Under the pieces are notes generated by a model. The model made no database searches and had not been told where the DNA came from. It saw only the letters and a list, made by a program, of their open reading frames with translations. Both the position numbers and the translations under genes were made by a program. This document shows positions 20,269 through 32,024 of a stretch of DNA of 64,000 bases, piece after piece; position 1 is the first letter of the stretch; the number at the start of each line of letters is the position of its first letter. Source of the DNA: Cladosporium sp. IMV 00045 (lineage: Eukaryota; Ascomycota; Dothideomycetes; Cladosporiales; Cladosporiaceae); contig MSJI02000886.1 of assembly GCA_001931905.2 (NCBI GenBank), positions 58,241-122,240 of the forward strand. The letters run 5' to 3'.

Positions 20269-21260
20269 ATGTCCACCAAACTCATCGTCGTCATCGGCGC
20301 GACCGGCATCCAAGGCGGCTCGGTCGCCCGCCACTTCGCAACAACACCAGGCTGGCGAGTCCGAGGCATACCCGCAACCCGGACAAAGCCTCCAACGCCT
20401 CCCTCCGCGACCTAGGAATCGAGCTCGTGAAAGCCGACCTCGACGACCCAGCCTCCCTCAAGGAAGCCTTCAAAGAGGCCAACGTCATCTTCGCCAACAC
20501 CGACTTCTGGGGCTTCCTCAACGACCCGGAGACCTTCGCCCTCGCCGAGAAGCAAGGCAAATACCCAAACCAAATCGCCTACGACCGCGAAGTGCAGCAG
20601 GGCAAGAATGCCGCCGACGCCGCAGCCGCCACCCCAACACTCGACCGCTACATCTGGTCCACGCTCAGCGACACGAAGAAATGGAGCAAAGGCGAATTCA
20701 CCTGGAACCTGCACTTCGACTCCAAAGCGTTCGTGACATCGTACATCAAATCCGACCTCCCAGCCCTCGCGGCCAAGACGAGCTACCTGCAAGTCGGCAT
20801 GTACGTGCAGAACTGGAAGATGAACCCGGCCATGCGCCCCGCGAAGCAGCCCAACGGCTCTTTCACGCTCAAATACCCGAAAGCATTCGCCACCTTGCCT
20901 GCGCCCCTCGTCAACCCGGCGCAAGACACGGGTCTTTTCGTCGAAGGCCTGATCTCCTCCCCCGCCGGCGGGCTCATGGTGGGATACAGCAAGATGATGT
21001 CGAACGGGGATTTCTGGCGCTTGTGGGCCAGGGTGCACGGGGTGGACTTGGAGATTATGGACCAGGAGTTGAATTTCGGTGCCGATTTTCCGGAGTTTCT
21101 GAAGTGGGAATTTGATGAGGCTTTTGCTTATGGGACCAAGTTTGGGTTTGACGGAGGAGATCCTGAAGCCAAGGGCCCGGAGGCGTTTGGTGTGGATTTG
21201 GGCAGGGCGACGGATTTGGAGGAGTGGATAAAGGGCGAGGACTGGAGTAGTCTCCTTTGA
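20269..21260 (+). pseudogene. NmrA-like NAD(P)-binding protein with a one-base frameshift
   Basis: The N-terminal frame from ATG 20269 reads MSTKLIVVIGATGIQGGSVA, the Rossmann GxxGxxG nucleotide-binding start of NmrA-like proteins, then WRVRGI, and goes out of frame to a TAG at 20413-20415. From about 20370 a second frame reads RNPDKASNASLRDLGIELVK and continues unbroken to the stop at 21258-21260, including DFWGFLND, WSTLSD and FGADFPEFL. The join falls inside the conserved VRGITRNPDKA block and needs one base, apparently lost at about 20369-20373. A GTCCGA..CTAG intron could be drawn, but it would delete this conserved block. NmrA-like proteins are redox sensors or atypical dehydrogenases of the SDR superfamily. 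Total would be about 330 aa. Consensus error is a real alternative. Confidence 0.75.
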
Positions 21261-21445
21261 TTTCTTGGTTTTGAGAGACCGGGAGGTGATGGTATGCGCA
21301 CGGAGGTCATGCAGCCCAATGGAAGGATGGAGACTAGCTCATAACACGAATCCATGACCAGACAGATTCGATACGCTCTCTTAAAACACATCTCCCCTCT
21401 GCTCGTCCAACCTAAACCTTCTCAACCTCATCACATCTCTTCTCC

Positions 21446-22018
21446 TCAGAACCACCTTGCAAACCCACCTCCTCCGTCCCAAAAAAACCAACTCAACCCC
21501 CAAAACCATCCCATTCCGACCACCACCACCGCGCAAAAATAAAGCATCAAACCCCCTACAAACCTCACCACCCCTCCCTCCTCCACAACCCCCACCAACC
21601 CCTCCACAGGCTCAATCCCCAAACTCCACCACCCACTCCCCACCACAAAAAGCCCACGCCAAACCCCCGACCTCCGCACGCGCGGCGACCTCCCCGAGCG
21701 AGAAGCGAATGTCCGCCTGGCCATGATGTAGCTGGCGTACGCCATGTCAAAGGCGAGGAGGAGGCTGAGAGGGGCTTTGGTTGCTAGGTCTGAAAGGGTA
21801 GGTGGGTTTGGGGAGTTGCTGCTGGTGGTGTATCCGGTGATGAGAGAGAGGAGGTCGGTGTGGTGTCGAGGGCCGTCGATTGTGAGGCCGAGGAGGAAGG
21901 CGAGGAGGAGGCGCGCTGGGAGGAGGCGTTGGCGTGGAGGGGAATGTGCATGTAGTGGAGGGGCGGTCGTGGTTGTTGGTGTTGTCGAATCTGGTTGGGG
22001 TGATTGGAGGCTGCTCAT
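21446..22018 (-). CDS. Small hypothetical multi-pass membrane protein
   Basis: Single exon, 190 aa, not recognised as a named family. After a Pro/Thr-rich start there are about four hydrophobic segments: LLLAFLLGLTIDG, APLSLLLAFDMAYASYIMA, GLFVVGSGWWSLGI and a strong final one, LMLYFCAVVVVGMGWFWGL. A basic, Arg-rich loop (near residues 100-118) separates the second and third. Codon use is G/C-rich like its neighbours. The reverse strand also has open frames here, so the call rests on the hydrophobic pattern and length. Location and role are unknown. Confidence 0.5.
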   Translation of the reverse strand: MSSLQSPQPDSTTPTTTTAPPLHAHSPPRQRLLPARLLLAFLLGLTIDGPRHHTDLLSLITGYTTSSNSPNPPTLSDLATKAPLSLLLAFDMAYASYIMARRTFASRSGRSPRVRRSGVWRGLFVVGSGWWSLGIEPVEGLVGVVEEGGVVRFVGGLMLYFCAVVVVGMGWFWGLSWFFWDGGGGFARWF

Positions 22019-22751
22019 TTTGAAATCAGGATGGAGGATGGTGTTTGGTTGAGTTGGTGATGGCGAATGCGAAAGTGCCGACGGTGAAGTAACCCTCGCG
22101 ATGGTTGTGTCCCAATCTGGAGGATTTTGTGATTGGGTATGGCGATGGCTGTGGTTCGTGAGAAAGACGAAAGTAGATTGAACGTCAAATCATCAATGCT
22201 GCGATAAAGCATGCGTCGAAGGATGCAACGCTTCGACAACGCTATGATGCTCGCGTGTTCCTTAGTTGCAACAAGCTTCGGCGTAGTACCGGAAGATCCA
22301 CATCATTCGATCACTCGATCAATTACACTACGACGATCGTTCGCAGTATTCCTAGGTGAATTGGAGTTCAGTAGACTAGATCCTTCGTTTCGGCAAGACG
22401 GGTAAGGCGGGTGTCGATTGATATAAGGCTGTAGGAAAGACTTGATGGACAAGATTTCGTAAGACCTTCATACTTCGCTGTTTGATGGCGTTTTCTCTAC
22501 TCACTCAAACCCTTGATTGCCTCAACAAGATACCGGAATGATCGAAGTCGTTCCTGAAAATGGCGCGAAAGTGAACCAGTCTAAAGGTGCTGGCGCCAGC
22601 AGCTTTTCCAGATCTTTCGAACACCGTGGCTTGTCCAAACGGGAAAATCGCTTGATAAGAAACATTGTGACCAGAACAACTCATGATTCAAACAAGACCA
22701 GGACGCCCAATTCGCCTAACCATCCGAAAGCGCCAGAACTGACACGCCGCC
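22019..22751. other. Intergenic region
   Basis: Upstream of the small membrane-protein gene and 3' of the GT90 gene. A plus-strand frame at 22517-22816 is Pro/Ser/Thr-rich, overlaps the GT90 3' end, and is judged a chance frame. Confidence 0.45.
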
Positions 22752-24184
22752 CTAATCCTCAACAACGCACATTTTCCTCGCCCTCGCCGGAATCTCCCAC
22801 TCCACCTCCTCCATAATCGCATAAGCCTCAAACGGCGCGCCCCTCATCGTCCTCTTCACCTTCTTCCTGCCCGTCGTGACATCATCGACCATCCGATCCT
22901 TCCACCCCTTCACCTCGAAAGTCTGCACCCCCGCCCACGCGCGGATCAAAGCGCGCCAGTAGCACGCCTCCGCTGCGGGCGTGAGGTATCGCTCGCGGAA
23001 AGTGGCGCGCGCGTTGTCAGCGATGCGCTGTGTGGCGGGCATGTTGGAGCGTTTGAGCAGGGAGGACATTTTCTTGGGCAGGTCGGAGAAGTCGCGGCGA
23101 GTTTGAACGTAGTTTTGCGATTTGCCGGAGGGGGAGAGGAGGTGGTGGAAATGCTCGATCCAGGTTAGTTGGTGGGAGAGGAGGACGGAGTGGCAGTTTA
23201 GCAGGGATTTGAGGCGCCCAGAGTAGGTGTTTCCTTCGGTTTGAGCGAGAAATTGGTACGAGCAGTGGTCTTCCATGCCGAGGAGGAGATCGTCAATGTT
23301 GGTTTTATTATGCCAGTCAAGTGTCTGCACGTCGGACCAGGGTTGGCCTGCGCTGGCGGTGATGAGGCCGGAGCGCACGTCGTGCGAGCCGAGTCCTTCG
23401 ACTGCACCGCGCCAGACTAGTTGAGGAATCTTGTCGAGGAAGTCTTCATCTTCTGAGGCGAGAGTTTGTTGCAGTTCGGTATAGCTGCGTAATCCAACGT
23501 TTGGCCATCCCCAATACCTGCGAGATGATTAGCTTTGACCCGCGAGCCTCAGTACTTTGTTCCTGCCTACCCAAAATCGGGCATAAGCCAGATATTCTCC
23601 TGATGCGCAAGCCTCGCATATCCCCAAGTCGTATGATTCAAATCCTCCTGATCAATCAGCGGCGCATCATGATCCGTCAAAGTAAACTCGACATTCGGCA
23701 AAGGGCCCGGATGCGCCATGACAGCGCGATGAAGGGCATGCAACGTAGCCAAAGACCTAGGACGATGATTCTGATCCGAAACGCCATGCGCGTCGATGAC
23801 ATATAGCTGGTTGTCGTAAATCATCGCCCGCACAATCCCATCACCCCGCCACCCGACCTCGACATCTCGCTCCGTAATACCGCCTTTGGCTTTCCACCAG
23901 GCGGCCGCGCGGTCGACTTCCTTGTACAGCTCCGGGAAGGCGACGAGGCATTGCATCTCGTCGAGGCCGTAGTTGCGGGCATCGCGGGGGTATTTGTAAG
24001 TCCATTCGCGCTGGGCTTGCCATGCGTGCGACTCGCTGTGGGATTTGGGTGGTCCTTTGGGTCGCGACGGGCAGTTGCGGTTGTACTGCTCTTCTATGAA
24101 TGATGCGCCGCCGGAGGATGTGAAGAGGATGAGAGCTGCGGTGATGCAGCCGAATAGCACGATGTAGAGCGCTAGGGTGCGCAT
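22752..24184 (-). CDS. GT90 (CAP10-like) glycosyltransferase, type II membrane protein
   Basis: Two exons, 23571-24184 and 22752-23517, separated by a 53-bp intron (GTAGGC..CGCAG, 23518-23570) whose removal joins MPDFG to YWGWPNVG; 459 aa. It has a short cytosolic start and one hydrophobic anchor (LALYIVLFGCITAALILF), then the lumenal domain. Blocks typical of family GT90 / CAP10 are present: IPQLVWRGAVEG, CSYQFLAQTEGNTYSGRLKSLLNC (broadly, the YKYLLDVEGNTWSGRLKYLL-type motif) and VLLSHQLTWIEHFHHLL. Family members are beta-xylosyl- or O-glucosyl-type transferases of the secretory pathway; Cryptococcus Cap10 is needed for capsule. Acceptor here unknown. The protein is shorter than many fungal GT90 members. 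Confidence 0.9.
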
Positions 24185-25368
24185 GCTTGGTGGCTGTCTG
24201 CTGCTCTTGACCGGCGAGATGGCATTGCCGTGAGGATGAAGGATGTGTGTATATGAGGGTGTGCTTTCTGGGGACTAATGTTCAAAGACGGACCTGTCTC
24301 CTCAGATGGCTGCCTTGCGTGCTGGTCCATTCCAAGCCTTCGTAGACCGCCAGTGGCGGGCGAGCTGTAAGGTAGGCGATCGGCATGACGCTGTTGTCCG
24401 TAACTTGGTTCAAGCCACCCGCTACTAGATCGTTCGTATGGAACATTCCGCTAATGTGCACGCGAGACCACACGGCAGACATTATGCACTTGAAGTGAAG
24501 TGAAGATAAGATTTTTGGAAGTCGTTTACGGAAGGAAAGAGCCAACCACTCGCGTCGAACATCACGGATATGTTCGCTTGACATCATTTGCCGATCTCAT
24601 TCGCCTCGCTAATCATTCTCACGGTCCTCTCCCCGGCCGGGGTTTGCTTCGTCGATCTCTCTCGGCTATTCTTCCACAGCCAAGATTTCCAGCCTGTGAA
24701 GGCGTTGAGATGTCTTCACACTTGTGTTCACCCAAATGCAAAGCATACCAGGGCCGATGACATGAGCACAAAACATGTCCTAGGACGGTTGACATTTTAG
24801 CACGCTGACATGCAATCGTCGCCTCAATCGAGGTGGGCAGTCGATCGGCAATCTGGACGCATAATAATAAATCATAACAATTGAATATCAGGATGCTTCG
24901 CCAATGTTGATAGTAATACACGATTCCTTTCTCGACCAGGCTGCCTGCAAAGTCGACTTTTCACCAACAGGTTGACCCGTTCCTTTCAATGCTTTCGCTC
25001 CCAAAAGACAAGATTCCAATCCAACACCGCCGGATGCACAGCAACAAAAGCCATTGGTTTTCTTTCCCCCTCGCTCGAATTATTTTTGATCACCGGTTTC
25101 GGATGCAGCGCCATAAGAGCCCGAGAAGAGGGACTGGAGATTGTGAAAGAAGAAGAAAGAACGCGAAGTGTGACCGAGTGTCATCCCGCGAAAAGGACCT
25201 TTGCCTGCGCCCCGCTGCCAAAACCAGCATCTTAAAAAAAAAGAAGCAAATCTATCTACGCCCGCAAGTCGATCGGAAGAGCAAAGAGAATACCGCGCCG
25301 TTCCATGCAGTCATTGTTTTGTCGGAAAGTTCAAACGCCCAAATCCATCACCGACACCATCGGCTTAC
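24185..25368. other. Intergenic region
   Basis: Upstream region of the GT90 gene and 3' flank of the ITC1-like gene. Contains an A-run near 25234. No frame shows a recognisable domain. Confidence 0.45.
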
Positions 25369-28300
25369 TCACTTGGCCCGCGAGCGACTGACCCTGCTAT
25401 TAATCACCACGCCCGTAGCGACCTTCGCATTCTTCTTCCCCTTCTTCGTCGGCGGATTCTCCGAATGCAGGTGGTGATTGATAGACTCGCCCATGAGGTT
25501 CTTCCAGCGCAAACATCTCTCGCCGGCCTCAGCCTTCTCCTGCTCAGCCTGGCGGCGCGTGGCGATACCCTTCTTTGGCTCCTCCTCGGCCTCGAGTTTC
25601 TTCGCCGCCTCCGTGTCCATGAAATCCTTGTGCGCCCGCATGTATTTCGCGATCTTGTCGCGCCACTCGTAGAGTTCCTTGCGCAGGCGCTTTTCGCGCT
25701 CGCCGCGGTCGTCGAGCCAGCTGATCAGCGCGTCCAGCACGGCGGGATCTTCGTAGTAGCCCCATTCGTGGGCGTTGTAGAGGGAAGACGGGCCTTCTTC
25801 CTGCTTGCGGCGTTCGTGCACGGTCACGCCGTACTTCGCTTTGTATGCGGCTTGTTCGTCTTTCGGCAAGTCGATGAAGCCTTCGCGCTCCATTTCGTCG
25901 GGACCTTGGACCCAGATGCGGCCGTTGGCGTAGCCGTGATGCGCCGTGCTGCTGTTCGGCAGACCACCGAACGGCTGTCCGTTGCGCTCGAACCAATAGT
26001 ATCTGTTGCAGTAACGGTCCTTTCCGAGCATCTTTGTGCGCTGAACGTCCGCCTCGCGAAGATCTCCATCGCATTCGTTGATTTGAGCCTCCAGTTCCAG
26101 GATGCTGTTCCTTAGCACATCGCAATCGCGAACCAAAGCTTGATGCTCCTTCTTCTGCTTCTCAGCCGCTTGCTTGACTGCATCGATCTTTTCTTGTCTC
26201 TCCCTCTCCTGAGGGCTCATGTCATTACCACGCTTGCGTTTGCGTGAAGAGCGACGGCTGACTGCTGGGTCGTCTTCTGGTTCAGAGCTTCCACCAGCTT
26301 CGGCAGGCAATTCGGGGAAGAGTTCGGGTATGCGCTGCACTTGTTCCTCCTTGACCAGCAGCTCATCATGCGCTGCCTTGCGATCGCGATCCTTGTACGC
26401 CAAGCTTTCCATGGCGGTCTTCTTCTCGCGCTGGTGCTCCATTTTGCGTTTGCGCACTTCGGTTTGATCCTCGCTACAATCCTCCAGAAAATTCTTGAGA
26501 GCTTTTGTCGTGGTTGACAGCATGGTCATGGGCTGGAGAGCGGAAGCGCGAAGGTTGACGTCCATAGTCTTGAACTGATACCTGATATTCTCCTTGGTCG
26601 GGTCCATATTCAGGGGGACAAGGTACGCCAGAACCTTGTCACAAATAGCCTTGAAATGCGGGGCATGAGAGAGCTGGTTGAGTATGCCGACAAGGATCAG
26701 ATGCCAATTGCCTCCTTCCATATCGCGCAAACCAAGAGCTTCGACCCAATCAAATCCAGAAAGAGCCTCAGGAGCTTTGTGCAATTTGACAGAGGCAGCA
26801 GGACTCGATGGCTGCTCTGACACATTCTCGACATGACTGAGTCTGCTGCGAGTCGAACGGGCAGGCACGTCGGCAACTGGCGTCGAAACGGTGCTATCGT
26901 CAACGTCATCCTCCGACTCGTCCTCTTCGTCTTCCTCGGGCATCTTGGGCAAATTGACTTCCAGTTTGCCGCTCTCGTTCACAAGTTGCTTCATCACCGC
27001 GCAGAATGCTTCGTCCAGAAGTTGACAATTCGTATTGTCTGACTCAGTCGTAAAACCCATGGCATCCACGAAATCGTCAAAAGTGAAGCTGTCGATTTCG
27101 TAGACCTCACATTGAACGTTGAGGGTATTCCAGGTCTCCAGTAGCATGCCAACGGTCTCCATATGGATTTGGCTAGGACGGCGAGCGCGACCGTTGGTCA
27201 CGAAATGTGCCATCTCTTCCGTCAAGAAGCTGAGCTGCGGACGAGCGCCGACATTCTTCTTGGGTTCGACATCCAGATCTTCGATAGGGTATTTGATGGG
27301 AGGAGGCGCAGGCTTGGGTGGTGTAGGTACGACTTGAGGTTGGCGTATAGGGTGATGGGGCAATGCTCCGGCCTGCTGCCGTTGCAACTGCTGCTGTGCT
27401 TGCGCTTCCTGTTGCAGGCGGACAATTTCTTCCGGGGGAATATTCTTCGGATGACGGGCTCGAGGAGCCTTCATTTGGTGCATATGATCTCGATTAGCCA
27501 GAAGGTGAGCATCTTTGAGAAGATGCTCGGGTATTTGCATCGGCAAACGGTAGTGGATGGCGAGGGGTTCTTTAACGAGCCATGGCGCATGAAGATAAGG
27601 CTCCCTGTTGAGCGAGTTCTTAAGGAACGCCCTGAGATTGAGCTTTGAATAGATCTTGCGGTCACGGCGTACGTGTTGCTCGTCGACGAGAGCTTCATTT
27701 CCAGGCGAGTCGTGGAGTCGGATGAAGTATCGTGCGAAAGCGTTGCGTTGTACAGAGCCATCGGGTCCCTTGATCATGGGGAACTTTGCTTTTTCGCGGA
27801 TGGAGCCAGGTGCCATGATGTCGCGTTCCGGCAGCGTGACCAGTACACTCTCGCCCGGAAAGAACTCGCGCTTGAATTCGTTGTACACCCAGTTGACTTG
27901 TGAAGTTTCATGTTAGCTGCAGTCTTTGCGTATGCCGAGTCTCAACCTACCGAGTTCGTCCATGCGTCCGATGGTAGAGAATTGGACTTTGCGAAGGATG
28001 GGATCGCGGAGGACATCAGGGAAGACATTCTCGATTTCTGCAAGGCTCTGGTTCTGCTGGTGGTGTCAGTAGAGGTTCGCATTAACGAAAAATCTAAGAA
28101 CAAACCTCTGAAGCGATGGCGTCTGCGTATGTCAGGCCGGACTTGCCGTTGATTGCATCGGTGAACTTTTTCTGTGAGGATCGTTAGATCGTACTCGTTT
28201 GATTCATGCCTAGGGCGAGCTTGCCTGGTGGAGGAAGTCCCAGCTGCAAAAGGTGTTAGCTATCGTCTTGTGTATGCACAGATAATCTTGGTGTCCATAC

Positions 28301-28551
28301 CGTTTCAAGTATTTCTCGTAGTCGGTGAATATCTCGCCGGTTTCTGGGACGACCCAGACCTGCCACGTTGTTTGTCAGACCTTGGGCCTGCTGTCTTGCA
28401 CTGTTCTCCAACATACCTCGGCGTCGTCTTTGATGTTTTGTGGATGCGCGATGAATGTCACCGGCTTGCGCTTGAAGAGAACCTTTTCCCATTTGTTAAC
28501 TCTGCTCTTGTCCATTGCGATGGGTTTCCTTGCAGCGGCGTGGCGTACCAT
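25369..28551 (-). CDS. itc1: ISWI complex accessory subunit, ITC1/ACF1-like (WAC-DDT-WHIM)
   Basis: Six exons on the minus strand: 28417-28551, 28301-28359, 28225-28243, 28106-28171, 27951-28053, 25369-27896; 969 aa. The reading frame is continuous across all joins. The N-terminal WAC domain starts VLFKRKPV and runs through WVVPETGEIFTDYEKYL, KKFTDAINGKSGLTYADA and FPDVLRDPILRKVQF. A DDT-like region lies around ETWNTLNVQCEVYEIDSFTF, followed by acidic and coiled segments and a WHIM-type block (KDRYCNRYYWFERNG). Itc1 partners the ISWI ATPase (Isw2 in yeast) to space nucleosomes and repress genes. Exon 3 is only 19 nt, and intron 3 (28172-28224) begins GCAAGC, a GC-AG intron. Start at 28551 is uncertain; relatives often begin close to the VLFKRKPV motif, and an ATG at 28563 is in frame. 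Confidence 0.9.
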
Positions 28552-30506
28552 AGCGGATTGCAACAGATTAGCCCTTGGCTAGCTCGGTGGAGAATGTCGG
28601 TGGGAGTCAATAAGGCGGCCAGGTCGAGGAAAGCGACCAAGCCTATTAAAGCGAGTTGATGATCGACTCCAGTTCGATCGTGCTAATAGCAAGAGTTGAT
28701 TGAAGGTTCCACGGGTCGTAGCGACTGTGCGCGTCGGCGGTGGTAGGAAGTTGGAGGTAACGCGTGTAGGAGGAAGTTTGCGCTAGCCAGGGTCGTGGTG
28801 AAGGTTCGGGAGTACTGGGTCAATCGCGAGAGAGGTCGGCGGGGATGCGCGTGGGAGGCGGATGGATGAGGATGTCGATGGGGTGGAGGAGGATGGAGGT
28901 GGTGGGCGGTGTGGTCGCGGAGGAAGAGGTATGCAAGAGAGAGGCAGAGAAAGGGTGGTAGGCATTTGTGTGGGGTCTCTGCGAAGACCTAAGGCCTGAC
29001 GTCCTTTGCTTCGCATGGGAGAGACGCGGTGCCGGCACACGGGTTGACAGCGGCGCCAGCCAAAAGTTGCTAGCTAGCGCTTGCCCAAAGCCCTCCTCTC
29101 CTCCTCCTCCTTGCCCGCTTGCTGCTCTCTGACATTTTTGCAGTCTTGCACTTGGCGGTCATGTTAATGGGCAACACCCCCATGCGTGTACTCTTTCGAA
29201 TCGGCAGATCCAGGAGAAATCAATGATCGATCGCGAGAAATATGAAGTACTTGCGCCATCAACCTGATGGTCATATCCAAAACCAGGCTCGTCTCAGCCC
29301 TATATTCTTCACACCCTCTAGCCATCCGCCCGACCGCGTCATACAACACACGTTGAACAATGCAATCACAATCTATATTGCAAGCGTTGGGAAACGGTAA
29401 TTTGTCATATTCGCGATTCTTGAGAAAGCGTACCACGATTCTGGACATATCTGGCACGGCGTCGACCGTCACATCTGATCATTATCCTCCCGTGGTTCCA
29501 AATGAACTCAGCAAAGGGGGGGGCCTGCAGTTCAATACCTCGAGACTAGTGAGAGATTTACTGACGCTTACTGAGCAATATCAGCCTCCGTCGCGACATG
29601 AGTGATGCGGGCGAAAGGTGGCGATGGAAAGCAGTGATCAAATCCGCACTTGCAAGCACGCGCGATTCACCAAACGTATCGAGCAACATCAACAAACACG
29701 AAAGCTTGAGAAGGCCTCCCCTTCTCCGGTATCATTCCGCATAGTCATTGATATTGTGAGTCTTTTGTTCGACAAGGTCTCTTCGCCTTGGAGCGTGCTC
29801 ATGCCATCACACAGTCAATCGACTTTGGACTACAGTCGTGAGATTATTAACGTGCTACTCAAACGGAGATCGGAGGCTTTTCATCTTCTGCAAGAAGTCG
29901 CGCATAGAGCCTGGATACCCATCTAGCAATCACCTCAAATTTTGCATGTCTGATTGCTGACCCGAAGACTCGGTGCTCTCATAGAACTGGCATCTTAGTC
30001 TGCTGCCTGAATTATGGTGCTCGCGCGCCTAATTCAGGCTTCTTATTATTTCCTGGCGGAGCTAGCGGAATGGGTAGCATCAAACTGCTGCTATAACGTA
30101 GTCGTTCTTGCGCTGGGCAACTGTGTTCCTTCTGAATGCAGCTTGGGGAAAAGACAGGATTCACGAGGACAACAAAAAGCACGCGCGTATAGCTGTATCT
30201 GCAAAAAGATACGCGAAGCGCCAAATTCGTGTTGATCCTCCCGCCTCATCCCGCGTTCCAATTTATTTTTGAGAGTGACGTTCGTGCTCTCTCAAAGCTA
30301 GGTGCCCAGAGCACGTGACGTTTTCCTCCCTCACAAAATTTTGGCCGGACCACAGAAGGGTCTTTATCGATTCCCCTCTGCGTTCTAGAATCCCAAACCT
30401 TCCAACTTCACACCCAAGAACTCCTACCAAACAAACCAAACCACCAACCCAAATCAAATTTCCACAACCTCATAAACACAAAACCACCACACCTCAACAC
30501 ACAACC
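28552..30506. other. Divergent intergenic region, about 1.95 kb
   Basis: Lies between the ITC1-like gene (minus) and the small zinc-binding gene (plus). Contains frames of about 100 codons at 29164-29472 (minus) and 29618-29926 (plus) with no recognisable features. The last 100 bases before 30507 are a C/A-rich leader (CCAAACC, CAACAC), typical of a strongly expressed fungal gene. Confidence 0.45.
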
Positions 30507-30743
30507 ATGCCTATCACCAAGAAAGACCGCATCGCCCGCGAGCACAAGAAAGCCGACGCCGCCGGCACGCGCGTGCAAGTGCACAAGAACGGCACGCCCG
30601 TCAAGCCCAAAAAGGAAATGACCATCTGCCAGTTCTGCCGCAAGGACCTGGTCGCCGAGAACTTGAAGATCCTGGAGCAGCACGCTTCCACGCACAACGA
30701 GCAGTGGACTAAGGAGAAGTGCTTCCCGGCGCAGTTCTCTTAG
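30507..30743 (+). CDS. Small zinc-binding protein (zf-met2 / At2g23090-like)
   Basis: Single exon, 78 aa; ATG in CAACCATGCC after a C/A-rich leader. The lysine/alanine-rich N-terminal half (KKDRIAREHKKADA) is followed by one C2H2-like zinc finger, CQFCRKD..LEQHASTH, with Cys at 42 and 45 and His about 17 and 21 residues further on. This matches the short zf-met2 proteins conserved from plants to fungi; molecular role is not established and the basic half suggests nucleic-acid binding. No intron, no signal peptide. An in-frame upstream ATG at 30315 would add a low-complexity extension and is not preferred. Confidence 0.88.
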   Translation: MPITKKDRIAREHKKADAAGTRVQVHKNGTPVKPKKEMTICQFCRKDLVAENLKILEQHASTHNEQWTKEKCFPAQFS

Positions 30744-32001
30744 GAAGATGAGGGAAGCGAAAGTGCATGGGGATGTTTAGCGTTTTGGGAGTTGGGGTTG
30801 GAGTCGGACTTGGAGTGAAGGGAGCAAAGGGGTAGGATTCGGAGTTTTTTTTTGTTTTGATGCGCTGGAGAACGAACTACAAAATATGATACCCATACTC
30901 TTGACGAATACACGCGCGTCTTTTTTTCTTCTTCGTCCTTGTCGATGATCACTCGAGGCAGGAGTACGGGACTGGACTTTGGTTCAACTCCATTATGCAG
31001 CAGCAGCTCGGAACCATTCACCAGCAGACGGTCCCTGCTGTCATATGGTTGCAATGCGGTAAAATCTGAGGCTCCAGGCAAGCAGCAAGGGTGCTGGCCT
31101 ACTTTTGCTGCAGCACTCCTTTCTTCCTGGAGCGAAGTATTTGCACCCCAGGCTAACTAAGGTGGTGTAGAAAAGAACCAATGCCTTACTCAAACGCGTG
31201 TCATTGAACGAAGTCGGAGACGACCTCGCTCGTTCGCGCAACTTCTACCCCAGAATAGCGTTGCTTGAAGAAACTGTCGGCCAGTTGGACCACTCCCCGG
31301 AAACGTTTCTCGTGCAGGACTCATGGCTTCCCTACAAGTCAACACCGTCCGCGTCGGGCAACACCGTCACATGGATTATATTCAATTCGGCCAGATGAGG
31401 CAGAGGTCGATTTGCATTTTGGCGATCTTCGGTATTGGAGTGATGATGGCCCTTGAGAACCGGACTCTGGCCGCACACGCTCGATCATAGGTGTCGTCTC
31501 GTCTGCGTTCGAGTTTCGCTAATATAAGCTGGCTTAGCACACTCAAATCAATGCTAAAAAGTAGAGTGACTTTTGCCGAATTCGAGCAACACTGGTGTGC
31601 TGTGATAAGTCGACGGAAGATCGGTCAGCAGCGACAATACACGGAGACACAGAAGAGCGATGAGCAGAGCGAGCGGCTACCTCCTACTCCATAACCCCAA
31701 CAGTTCGTGTCCCCGCAGGTTTGCGGAGTCTTGTACCAAGACCAAGGCGGTTTTTGGGGCGACTCGAGCTAACGGCCTCCCCTAACCAGAAGCCCCCATT
31801 ACATCAATACTTCCAAGTCCCTCTTCACCAGGCCTTAGGGCTGACGCTGACAAACCTGCAACAAAGGTCACGCATCCACGAGTCTAACGCAGGACAAGCT
31901 CTGGCAAACGCCGCTGTGAACTATACACTTTGCTTGCCGGTACGTCCGTTGAGTAAAGTTATCCGGTGCAGGTCTTGGGGAGCACCTGAAGGATTTTGGA
32001 A

Positions 32002-32024
32002 CGCGGCCGCTCATTGCGGCCGCG
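32002..32024. repeat. GC-rich perfect palindrome, 9-bp arms
   Basis: CGCGGCCGC, five bases (TCATT), then GCGGCCGCG: arms pair perfectly and each contains a NotI-type octamer. Surrounding sequence is non-coding. Confidence 0.8.

Noticed and set aside
20355..20415. GTCCGA..CTAG intron to explain the NmrA frame change
   Set aside because: It would delete the conserved VRGI-RNPDKA block that is present across the frame change.
22517..22816. 99-codon plus-strand frame overlapping the GT90 3' end
   Set aside because: Overlaps confirmed GT90 coding sequence on the other strand and is simple Pro/Ser/Thr sequence.
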